This document shows, piece after piece, positions 25,171-64,000 of a stretch of DNA of 64,000 nucleotides (its first letter is position 1; each line of letters starts with the position of its first letter). The translations under genes were made by a program, and so were the position numbers. The notes beneath the pieces are model-generated. The model had not been told where the DNA came from. It did no database searches and saw only the letters and a program-made list of their open reading frames with translations. Source of the stretch: Pithys albifrons albifrons (lineage: Eukaryota > Chordata > Aves > Passeriformes > Thamnophilidae); the NCBI RefSeq assembly GCF_047495875.1, contig NC_092467.1, positions 17,812,566 to 17,876,565 on the forward strand. Reading direction: 5' to 3'.

Positions 25171-26671
25171 TTTTCTTTCCCTTAAGCCTCTCCCCTGCTT
25201 GACCCTGCAGGTGTGTCCAGCATCATGATTTTAAACCACCACCTTAGAATTGCACACTCCAGTGGTTTAGGTTTCTTCTTTGAATTAATAAAATTACCAG
25301 TTCTTAATTTGAGTGCTGATTCTCACTGTCTTAGACCATGAACAACAAACTCCTGGCCCTGAGGAACCTGTGAGGTTAGTGCTGAATGGTGCCAGAGATA
25401 AGGACTATGCAGGAAATTTATTTTTCCAACAATTAATGTTTGCTCACAGAACAGATGCCAAAAGTAGGTCTTGGTTTAAAAATACACAGTGTCTGGTCTA
25501 AATTATTTTTCAACTTTTGAGGTACAGCTTTTAGTGTTAAGGGGTTTATAAAATACACACTGTTTTTATAAAAAAAAATACTTGTACATTCTGTTACAAG
25601 GTATTGCTTTTTACCCTCAGTAACTGCCAATCCAGGGCTGGAGGTCAGTGGCCTACACGGATACATTGTTTGTTCGGTTGGCCACTGTGCAATGATAATG
25701 AAGTGGTACAATTAAATTACTTGCCTGGAGGTAAGAATACATTACAACTTCCAAACATACATGTTCACAGCATGTATACATTGCAAATCCTTCTGTTTTC
25801 TAAGTGACATTGTACAGCAGACAGAGGAGGTGGCTGGATAGGGTGGGCAGGGCAGGAGGCAGGAACAGGAGGGGCTGGGCCGGGGCCCTGTGAATGCTTC
25901 GCTCGGGGCTTGCACTGAGCAATGTCCCTGTTACATTCCTCATACCAACCAAGGGCTTAAGCTGTGCTTAAGAAGCTTGAAGGCAAAACTATTTGGCAAG
26001 TGACTTTGGTAAACTTTCCGGATTTTTCTGGATTTTTCTTTGTGATGGAAGCACTTACACAGTTGTTATCTTAAAGGCAAGGCATTTAACATTTTTCCTA
26101 ATAAATACCATAGAAAATTTACAAAACAAGGCATATCTGTTCTCCATACCCTTATTTTTAGAACACAAGATGAAGGTGTATGTAGAAAGGTGTAGTTTTA
26201 TAGACTGCACAGTATTTAGCTGAAATAATTTGCCTTCTCTGACTAGAACCGTGTTCTGTGTGAGTGTCACCAGTATCCCAACTTATTCCAATGTGGCTGA
26301 GTGGAGATTACTTAGCTCAGAGTCTGCTTTTCTCACTTAAGGCAGATACTTTAAAAAGTGATGTTATCTGCTGTGGAAGAGTGAAACTGTACAGATCCAT
26401 GTGTGCCCATGTGCGAGAAGCTCAGTACAGCCTGGGTTCACCAACTCAGCTTATGAATGCCATAGACCTGCTTTCCAGTGCTCAGATAAAAAACAATATA
26501 CAAAGAGGCCACTCTTCACAAGAGTGTTGAAACAGTACTTAAAAGGATCTTCATGTGATTTAAAAACCCCCAGAAGCTACAGGTGGCACAGAGAGCAAGT
26601 GAAGGGTTGGTATTCTTCTGAGAGAGGCAGTCTTGTGAGCCAGTCAGCTGGGGGTTCACAGTGTCTGAAAG

Positions 26672-54538
<27,867 letters not shown>

Positions 54539-57500
54539 CTAGGAAGAAAAACAGTGATATAACCACCAGAAAACACTCTTTCTGACAACACATGCCACCC
54601 ACTTAAAGTGACCAGGATTCTGGTCCCTGTATGTGAAACACTTGCTTTGCAAGAACATGTACTAACCACGGCTCTACACCCACACTGACCTAAAGCAACA
54701 GTCTCACAAGATATTACATGTTAAATGAAGTTACATTTTACAACAGAATTTAAATTTAGTGTCATCTTTACCATGCCTATTTTTAACACCAAGAGATTTA
54801 AACACTTTTGGATTTGTCATGGCTGCTTGCCTGGCAGTTATATGCCTCAGAGCTGATGATTCACATTGGTAATTTTCTAGATTTAATTTGTGTTTTAATA
54901 GACCAGATGGATATAGGAAACAAGACTAACTTCTAACAATTATTATCTATTATGCATTTTTATACATTCATTAGAATAGATTCCTTTTAAAGATTGTAAA
55001 AAAAAGAAATACAAAAAAGGTAGTAGTGTTTGCAGTTGCTTAAAGAAATACTGGCATCTTTATGAAGATTTGTTAAGCTGTTACTGGGAAACACATTTGC
55101 TAGGGGTTTTTTTATTTTTTTTAAGTACCTCAGGTAAAGCCTTTTACTTAAAAAAAATCATAATAACAATTAAAAAAAATCTTGCTTTCTTATGCAGGCA
55201 AGCTAGATCAAAATGAAGAAAAAAAACAAGTTGCAGTGATGAATAGGAGTTGGTGAAGTAAGGGAGGAGGGGATGGAATGTGTCCAGACCCCCAGTGCAC
55301 AGGAGGCCATAGTGGTGCCCCGTATACATTCACTTACCTCTGAGGAGTAGGAGCTCAAAGAGCTTGTTACAGAACCTACATCAGTCAAGTCCAACACAAT
55401 TCATTACATACGTGACAGAACTTCTGTGTCTCATACATGGACACAGGACAATGAGTAGGCATTGGGTCCTACCCAAAAGTCACAGCTAGAGCTAAGTAAG
55501 TAAAGATCAAAAGCAGGATTCTGCTGAATTTTGAATTTGTTCCAGTCCTAATTCAGGATTTATTTAATAAATGTGTGCTCTGATTTGCACATAACTACTC
55601 AATAGACCAAAATGTCAGTAATCTTTCTTAAACACAATGAAATTGCCTGGACATCTGAAAAACTGGGTGGACAGGAAGGTATTTCAGGGAATAATGAAAA
55701 TTTTGAAACTTTTGGCATAAAATCAGTTGTGATCACTATTTGCTGCTGTAAAAAGCAATATAGGAGAAAAACAGTAGAAGAAAATATTAGGGCAGGAGTT
55801 CAAGGAGCAGAGCATCAGCTAATAAACCAAAGTGTCCAGAACATGTAATCACTAGAGATAGTCAACAGTAACTTTGTTTTCAGAAGACTGGCTCATGAAG
55901 GTTGTGCCTGGGCCATGTATGTAAACAGACAATGTTGGTCAAAGTATTTATTTCCATCTGTGCATGTTCCAGCAATAACTGCCTTCCATAAGCAAGATCC
56001 AATCTACTAATCCTCAACACTAAGTTTATAAATTTCCAGAATCTCCTTATTAAAACATTTCTACCATAGATGCTACTTCTAGTACAAAAAGTAACAACTC
56101 AAAGATTCCCAAGTATTAAGAGTAGTAGGAAGCACCATCTTGCCATAGTATTTGACTATAAGTAAAAATACAAGAAACAAGCAATTTAGAAATAAAACTG
56201 AGTAAGAAGATGAAAGGAAAAAAACCATGCAAATTTACTTTAAGTGCACTTTTGAGTGCATCTCTGTCAGTGCAGATTAAAATTAGTAATTATGCATATG
56301 CAGAGATGCTATTAATAGTTGTACTGGGAAATACATGACATTGTTCCCATATATAGGCATAAAAAATAATATTTTTTTCAAAATTTAGCAATTAGCAACT
56401 CATAGAAAGGTGCATATTCATAATGAAGGAAACCATTGACCATGTGTTGAGCATTTTGTTTTGAGAAACAACTGAAACTGAAAATAAAACCATATAGCAA
56501 TTTTAGGGTAAACTATTTGTTTAAGTAGTAAGTATATCCAGATTAGATTAAGATCTTGATTTCCCTATTTGTCTAACACATAAAATTTAGGATGTAGAAA
56601 AGGAGCATCAAGATTTGTATAGTACTGTATAGCCTTTAAAAATAGAGTTAAAAAAAGGTTTGCAAATAAAAAGTATGTATTTTCAAACCATAATCCTTTG
56701 TGCCTGTTCTGCAGCTTTCTAGAAATAAATTCATCATCTATCTCCTCAAAGCAGGATTTTCAAAGTTCAGAGGAGAAAGATAAATGATAATGGAAATAAA
56801 AAACCCTAAACCAAATCCCAACAAATCCACCAAACCCCACCCCAAACCCAAAAGAAAACCTTTACTCTGTGTTTCAGTAGCACATGAAGTATGCTAAAAT
56901 TATGCCAGGAATGTACACTTCTGAAATAGAACAATGTAATTAAAATATAAATAATTCAGAAATTTCTTCACTAGGGTTTACCAAAGAGACTTCAGTTAAT
57001 GGTTAATTCATTGAACAATATCGTATTTTGTTACAGGGGAGGATTTTATCCCTCTACAAGCCCTACATCCCATCTGTTAAAGGGATGTTATATTCTTCCA
57101 CAAACAGGTTTTTGGAGCCCTTGTGCCAGATGCAGTCTCTAGCAAGTCTTCAATGAAATTAAATCTCCATGATCATCAATAATTTGCCTTCTGAATTTGC
57201 AGTAATTGAGTTAAAGTTCTCCTCAGCCTGAGCAGTCTCAGCAGTATCTTTGTCCCTGGACTTAAAGGTTTCAGGAAAAAGAGCTGTCTTCTTCAACCTT
57301 CTTCTGAGACAGCTGAGAGTTCAACAGTTAAACACTAACACTGGGAGTTCGTCACACTGCCTGTCCATTTAAACATTTGTCTTTAAATCCCTCCAAAAGC
57401 CACAGATAATACTCCTTCTGTCTCTCCTGCCATTCAGAGTTATTTACACTTTTGAGCAAGAAGTACTCCCTCACCTAGTCACCCAGACGTTTCACCTGGC

Positions 57501-58274
57501 ACAAAGGTCACTTGTGAGATGAATTCTTCCAAGGAGGCAGCTGTGCACTCAGTGACCCTTGAGAGTCTTGAAGGTCACTGTGAATGCAGGGCAAGAATAC
57601 GTTCTGCCAGTGAAGCTGCTCTGGCCCTGCACTGCTGGGAGGCAGCAAAGGTTTGAGACAGACCCTCACACTGCAGAGATGAGCAGCCTCAAAGGCGTTT
57701 AAAATGAACATAATGCCCACACTGGCACAACTGCACAGAATGTCAAGTAGTTGAGTAAGAGAAATGAAGTAAGATTTTTTTCTTTAAGAAAACCACCTCC
57801 CAGAACTCCAAACTCAAAAATACACTTTTAAACTGAAGTGACTTAAAATACAGGATATTCCAGGTTTGTTTGATGACGTCCTATTCAACTCTCTTGTTAG
57901 AGCTGAATATTCTCTTAAAAATTATTTTCCCCACTTGACTAAATTCCCTCCCTGGCTGAGCTTCACATCCCTTAGGCTGCAGGTGTTCTGTCCCTGAAAC
58001 CTGAAAATTAAGCCTGTTAAAAGAAACAACAGCTGGAGGCAGGTTCCAAGTCCTTCCCCTTGCATTGCTCAAGCAGGCAGGGTGCAAAGACAGAGGAAAC
58101 CATTCACATTCTCTATGTCAAGAAGCTATCAATGAATTTAGCACAACTCCTTCCTTTACTCTCCCTCTCAGAATCACTTAAAATATCTTCAGAGTGGAAA
58201 TGCTCTGAACAGGTCATGACTAAACCACTCCTGCTGGCAAAACAGACAACAGGCCCCATCGCTACCAGCAGCAG

Positions 58275-58990
58275 CCTTGGGCACGGGTAGCAGTGAGGGC
58301 AGCACTGCCCACCCATCGCTCCCAGCTTGGGGCACGGGCAGCACTGCCCACCCATCGCTCCCAGCCTGGGGCACGGGCAGCACTGCCCACCCATCGCTCC
58401 CAGCCTGGGGCACGGGCAGCACTGCCCACCCATCGCTCCCAGCCTGGGGCACGGGCAGCACTGCCCACCCATCGCTCCCAGCCTGGGGCACGGGCAGCAC
58501 TGCCCACCCATCGCTCCCAGCCTGGGGCACGGGCAGCACTGCCCACCCATCGCTCCCAGCCTGGGGCACGGGCAGCACTGCCCACCCATCGCTCCCAGCC
58601 TGGGGCACGGGCAGCACTGCCCACCCATCGCTCCCAGCTTGGGGCACGGGCAGCACTGCCCACCCATCGCTCCCAGCCTGGGGCACGGGCAGCACTGCCC
58701 ACCCATCGCTCCCAGCCTGAGGCATGGACAGCACTGCCCACCCATCACTCCCAGCCTGGGGCATGGGCAGCACTGCCCACCCATCGCTCCCAGCCTGGGG
58801 CACGGGCAGCACTGCCCACCCATCGCTCCCAGCCTGGGGCACGGGTAGCACTGCCCACCCATCACTCCCAGCCTGGGGCATGGGCAGCACTGCCCACCCA
58901 TCGCTCCCAGCTTGGGGCATGGGCAGCACTGCCCACCCATTGCTCCCAGCTTGGGGCATGGGCAGCAGCGAGGGCAGCACTGCTCTCCTC
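58275..58990. repeat. 39-bp GC-rich minisatellite, about 17 units
   Basis: Tandem array. The unit is 39 bases long and can be read as CACGGGCAGCACTGCCCACC followed by CATCGCTCCCAGCCTGGGG. Regular units start at 58333 and repeat every 39 bases to 58956. Units 58333-58605 and 58645-58683 are nearly identical; those from about 58684 rightward vary. Both edge units carry an extra 9 bases (AGTGAGGGC on the left, AGCGAGGGC on the right). Because 39 is a multiple of 3, several frames stay open on both strands, giving false long open frames. Confidence 0.97.
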
Positions 58991-60229
58991 TGCAATCGGA
59001 TGGTACATGTTTGTGAGCCAGACTGGGGATTTCAGAAACATTTCAGCATGTAATGAAGCTGAAGCTACGTTTACCACAATAAACTATCAAGGACCACAAA
59101 TTAGATACTACTGCTTATTAAAAACAAATAAATTAAAAAAAGGAAAAGGAGACCACATATACAGTTTTCCCATGCAATAGACTCAACCTCACTTGGATTG
59201 CTGGCTCAAAACTATCTATTTACATAAGATGTCAGCCTTCAATTTCTGTACTCCTGGGATATGTTTTAAGTATAGTTGCTGAAAATAATGAACACTGGTC
59301 TAAACATGCCTTTTAACGGTGCAGAGTCTATTCTGGCTGATGTGGTGAAAGAAAGGAAGAAAGCTGTTTATGAAAACACATAGGGGGCTTGCACTTTTGC
59401 CTCAGGTCAATTCTGAACCAAATAATTGGTGAAGCAGTGCTTTCACATACTGCACCTACCACCCAAAATTCCATTTAAGAACAAAACACCTAAATTGCTG
59501 AATGATGGCAATTGTACTGCTGAACAGAAGAAAGTACCATGAAGCTGAATGTATCTGAAAATCTGCTTAAATTGTGTAAACTGAATGACTTTGAATTCAA
59601 AATGAGATTATCAAACTGCCCCCTCTTAGAAAAGAAAGGTAATACTGAAACGCTGGGCATTAATAACTTCCAAAGAGTTGCTGCTAATATCACAGTACAA
59701 CTGCACTGAGTTATATCATACATTCAATATAGTAAATACTGACTAGGGCAAGAATTCAAATTGCAGACTTCTGGTAGGAGTTGTCATAGAAAGGTAAGTG
59801 GAGTGTTAAAGCAGAGCATGCTTAACACCTGATGAGTGCTCACTTACGTTATTTACACTTCACATTAATGTGCTGGTAGCACACGCTGAGCTTGCCTTTG
59901 GAAAAGAACCCAAACCAGACCACATCAAAAAACTCACAGTGAAAGTGCTTATGTTTTTTCCTAAAAGTATTAGCATTTGGTTTACATGCTCTTGAATTTT
60001 AGTAACCATTTCAACAGACAACTGGACAGTAAGAAAAGCTGACAGACGAATATGGTTAAAATGACCGGCTATTTAATATAATCATAGTTGTTTTGAATAT
60101 AAAAATAAGATTTTTGTGATTTTCATCTTATGTATGATTAAATTTGTAATTTAATTTTGAAGAGTTGGAAGTACATATTTGGAACTATTGTGTCTCAGTA
60201 TAAGTTTCTGAATACTTTTTCAGGATACC

Positions 60230-60275
60230 AATAAAAAACAAAACCAAAACAAAACCAAAACAAAAACAAAACAAG
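60230..60275 (+). repeat. A-rich AAAAC/AAAACC simple repeat
   Basis: Imperfect repeats of AAAAC and AAAACC after an ATAAAAAAC start. It is low-complexity sequence with no transposon attached that I can recognise. Confidence 0.8.
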
Positions 60276-62064
60276 GAAAAGGAAAAAAGTTGCTTTTCTG
60301 AGCTACTGAGCTAACTGCCAGGGTCCCTGAAGTTCTCAACTGTAATTCCTGAAACTAGAATAGTCTTTGATTTTAAGAACAATGTTAATCAATTGCAAAC
60401 TTCTCTTCCCCCCCCAAAGTAATTCATAAAACCAGATGTGACGGCTTGTCTGGATTACTGGAACTACATGGACTATTTCCTCCTGCCCAGAAGCAAATGT
60501 GATTGTGGTCAAGATCTCAGCACTCACCCAACATCAAGAACAAACAAAAAACCTTGGAGGCTTAATAGATTTTGGCATTAGTTTGCTGTTCTAACATGTC
60601 ACAAATCAGGATTTAAATTTAATCTCAGTCACAGCTCTCTGCTTTGTAACAAGAGGCTGTTTAAGGCAGAAATATCCATAGTGCATTGCATTATACGTGG
60701 ACAGATTCAAGTAGGACACTGATTAAATGGGGTTCAATTCCTGCATGCAATGACTGCCCAGATGCATCCATAAGAGATGAAATAGATTTAAAAAAAAAGG
60801 TAAAAACTGTTCCTTAAAATACGGAGGTTGTCAATCAGCTGGTACTCTCTGCCCCTCTCTCCCAGTCTGAGCTGTTGTCCAGATAAACGTTCAGGAGGAA
60901 TGTTTGCTTTCACTCACACAACAGATGCTGGGCTGCAACAGCTGGCCCTCCAGCTCCTCTGTGAAAGGCTATGTGAGGTGCCCCAGCCAGAACACTGCAC
61001 TTAAACAGGTAATAAAATTCCTGGAAATTCCTTATTAACATCTAGGCTTCCAGCTCCCAACAATCCCCGACCAGGCCAGCATTTACTAACACAAACATCA
61101 CTCTTCAGAGTGTGCTCCAACAGCAGTGCAGAGTTCCTTATGGAACTGAAGCTGTGTCCACTGTGCTGTGCTAACACTGGTCAGAGAAAGGGCTATAAGA
61201 GAGACATTTCTTTGCTACAGAAGAGAATTAAAACATTTTAAGAAATGCTGCCTTCAGCTGCTTCTCATTGAAGTAGCTTCTGATGGTTTCATGCGAGGAG
61301 AAGAACCTGCAAAAAGACATGCAAAGAAATATGACACTGGAAGAAAATCCCCACAGTGACCTTTCTCATGACCACAAGGCCTTGATGGGGGCTGTGGCAC
61401 AGCACAGGTGACGAGCACCCAAATCTGAGGTCAGCAGATGGCTACAGTATCCAAGGAAGCATTACAAGATATTCTGGCAACAGGCGTCGTACAAACACTT
61501 CAGCAGTTTCCAAGCTTTTATCTGTAACTTGAAGTTCCCACTCCCTGCCAAAAAATTCCAACGGAGTTCAGCATGGTCAAAAGAAACCTTACCCTCTCTC
61601 ATTTCAGATGTGCAAAAGAAACATCAAAATCCCAGTTACAATGAATAGGGCCTGCTGCCACTACCTTTATTAACATGTGTCCAGCAGTAAGATTGGCCTA
61701 TGAAACTATGCCTGTAACAAGGCCATTCCCCCATTCTCTATGAGACCTGGCTGTCTTAGGTTTCATTTAGCCTCTCATAATACATGAGAATAATACACTC
61801 AGGAGAAAATTGCATTTTGCATAATTAGTATGGTTTCAAGCAGACCACACACAGTAGTTGAAGCTCTAGTAAATGCCAAGATATAAACAATCTCTTTCAA
61901 GATACAAGGAAAAAGATTTTATGAAATATTAATACCCTACTGCACGCTGAAAATATTGCCAATAATGATGTATCATAAAACTGTGCCAAGAAGACTGAAG
62001 TAATTCCCCTAAAATGCAGTCTCACCAAGATGCATGCAAAGCACTGAAATTATAACTTCTCATC

Positions 62065-62260
62065 TAATTCCTGTAACATTTTCACAGCATATATTCATAA
62101 TGTGGTAAATACACATTCTCCCCTTTAAAAGATGAGGAAAGTCAGGTGGATTAAGTGACCATTCAATAAAAGAAACAAGTTAAAAGAAACACAAAATATT
62201 TTAAGACTAAGTCCCTTAGTCACAGATTCTGAACTGGAGCTGTATCCTCACTGTACTGCA
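62065..62260 (-). mobile_element. Diverged MIR-like fragment
   Basis: CTCCCCTTTAAAAGATGAGG, AAAGTCAGGTGGATTAAGTG and then GACC match the reverse-strand MIR pattern. A later piece (CACAGATTCTGAACTGGAGC) could be its middle part. Tentative. Confidence 0.45.
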
Positions 62261-64000
62261 CTGGGCAGTGAAAATGGACAGGCATCTGTGTCCCACCTCC
62301 TGCTGCCAACACGGGAATTTCATGCACAAACTTGTTTTGCTTTTTCTAAATCTGAACTGGAAAATTTAGTCTTCTGTTGAGACACATTTAGGTGAAAAAT
62401 TCTTAAGATCCCAGTTACTATTTTTGAGTGTTTAACAGTTTGAGGATGGCTTAAAATAAAAAAGTCCTAAATTTTAAAATTGATAGAAGAAATATGCATT
62501 GAAAGGGACTTGAGTATTGCTGAATTTTGGTTGGTTTGTTATTACTTTAAACACTTTCAAATAAACATAAGAGTTACTGTTTTCATCGTGTGAATATATG
62601 CAATTTTCTGTACTATATAAATACATCAACAATTTCATCCTAATGGCCTAGAATTACCCCCTGAACATATACAGCATGTCCTTTTAAATTAAAGTGTGTA
62701 TTCTAATACACTTGCCAAAAACTATATATGGATATGCTTGGTATACATTTCTTTTAAAAATTAATACACTCATTTTGAATTACCGCTAGAGACAGAAACA
62801 AGGGAGTTTTTTTAAAAAGAGAAACTCTTATCACTAGACTTGTCACAGTTTGACTTGACTGGTTCCTCTGTAGTTACATTAAGCTCAAACTTGGTGCAAG
62901 CAGTTGTTTTACTGCTTTGAAATGCACGAAGTCCAACACAGTTTACTCAAGAAACAGAGCTATCTAAGATAAAGGTAAGGTCATGCAAATGTTGTGGGAA
63001 TTTGCCCCTAAGTACTAATAATACAGAAACTAGTAACCTGCCCACAAGAGAGAGACAGTCTCCCCCTTCCCCATAGTAGTTCTAACAAAACTAGTAAGAT
63101 ATCTGCGGAACTTAAACTCCAGGATTTCTGCTGCTACAAAAAGTTACCACATGGCTTTTTTAGGTTACTCCAAAAAAAATGTTTTGTTAGGGTTTTTTAT
63201 ATAAAACATAGTAGGACACATACAGCTAGAGGTGTTTGAAAAAATAGTATCACTACATTATCCAAGCTATAGGATACAGTATTTAATTCAGTAGAAGAGA
63301 TTTTTCAAAGGTAAAAAGGTCAACAGGCATGAGTCACAACACGTTTTATGACTTCAAAAACTCTTCCTCAAAATCAACACACACTGTGCAAAGGGGATAA
63401 TTTGTTGGGCATGCAGCCAAAAATATACTTAATGTCAAGTTAACATTGCAACTATACATTTTCAACAGCTGTATGGTTAACATTAAGATAAACATGGGTG
63501 GTTAAACTTCTGCTTGTGAAGGAGTTCTAGTTACTATGAAGAAACATAAAAATAAAATTCCAAGGAATCCAAACCTCAGTTATTAATACTTACTGACAAT
63601 CAGGTCCACTCCCATTTGTAAGGTGTTTTTCTTCTATTAGGATAAAACTGAATTATATAATAGTTACTATTAAAAAGGTATTGTTATCTTTTTCAGATAA
63701 TGCAACAGACTGACCATCCTGCTCACCAACAAATCACCGTATCAGCTATTGCCACATCTGTTAAGTGGTGGCACTTCAGTGTAACACATTCTAACTAAAC
63801 TGCAAGAGAAGAATGATAAAATGCCTTACTACAGAAAGAAGGCACTACAATTGGAACTTCTCTCTTCTTTCAGTGCAGGTTAAAAATATTAAGCATTGAA
63901 ATGATGCAAAAGAAATCCTCATCTAATAAACAGGAATTTCTCAATAACACATACAAGTATCAGGACACTGTAAAAGACCAATACACTTAACTTCTTGAAT

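Larger units (their letters stand above)
24570..26671 (-). other. PKN2: PKN2 3'UTR (extent inferred)
   Basis: Sequence after the TAA (26672-26674). It is mostly AT-rich, with one strikingly C/T-rich stretch in the mRNA sense (about 25826-25910). Candidate poly(A) signals on the minus strand are AATAAA (25417-25422 and 25165-25170) and ATTAAA (24588-24593). The distal end is a guess based on the last signal. Confidence 0.5.
54539..64000 (-). other. PKN2: PKN2 intron 1 (right part of window)
   Basis: 9.4 kb that should be intron, because exon 2 begins at 54538 and no exon 1 or promoter-type CpG island is seen before 64000. It holds the 39-bp minisatellite (58275-58990), an AAAAC-type A-rich tract and MIR-like traces. 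No other gene was recognised. Confidence 0.75.

Noticed and set aside
58113..59180. Long open frames of 147-295 codons on both strands encoding repeats such as GQCCPCPRLGAMG or HPSLPAWGTGST
   Set aside because: They arise from the 39-base (13-codon) minisatellite, which keeps several frames open at once on both strands. They have no promoter, splice or family support and lie within PKN2 intron 1.
54539..64000. Search for PKN2 exon 1 and its promoter within the window
   Set aside because: No CpG-rich promoter block and no minus-strand exon starting with a PKN2-like MASNP sequence was seen. The only GC-rich block is the minisatellite.

Overview
This is vertebrate nuclear DNA, most likely avian. 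It holds one complete multi-exon gene and most of a second: GTF2B (general transcription factor TFIIB) on the plus strand at the left, and PKN2 (protein kinase N2, also called PRK2) on the minus strand across the middle and right. The two genes point at each other, tail to tail. As I recall it, human chromosome 1p22 has the same convergent order. The avian assignment rests on short introns for these genes, low repeat density, a CR1-type LINE scrap and a lone LTR, with no Alu or L1. It is an inference, not a proof.

Layout. Positions 1-600 are the GTF2B promoter, inside a CpG island that runs to about 1250. GTF2B has seven coding exons (601-617, 2205-2311, 12318-12451, 18739-18885, 19022-19151, 19759-20040, 21618-21751). 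They join in frame to exactly 316 codons plus stop, the length of human TFIIB. A near AATAAA (21823) ends a short 3'UTR. About 2.7 kb of gene-free DNA follows, then the likely PKN2 3'UTR (about 24.57-26.67 kb). Twenty-one PKN2 coding exons run leftward from 54538 to the stop at 26672. Every intron phase closes, giving 967 codons. A short first exon (about 16 codons in human) and the promoter must lie beyond position 64000. The right-hand 9.4 kb is PKN2 intron 1.

Repeats: a solo-LTR-like insert in GTF2B intron 2 (about 4265-4683), a CR1 scrap (about 8210-8345), a well-preserved MIR SINE in a PKN2 intron (about 39612-39815) with weaker MIR-like traces elsewhere, a TTA microsatellite (38959-39000), and a 39-bp GC-rich minisatellite of about 17 units in PKN2 intron 1 (58275-58990).

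The points most worth a second look are: a possible undescribed 60-nt in-frame cassette exon of PKN2 (33626-33685), lying in an intron whose upstream donor is GC rather than GT; the minisatellite, whose unit variants look like CpG decay; and the near-consensus MIR tail. I found no non-coding RNA gene, CRISPR array or unknown multi-gene system. The two genes do not form a pathway: TFIIB acts in RNA polymerase II initiation in the nucleus, and PKN2 is a Rho/Rac effector kinase.
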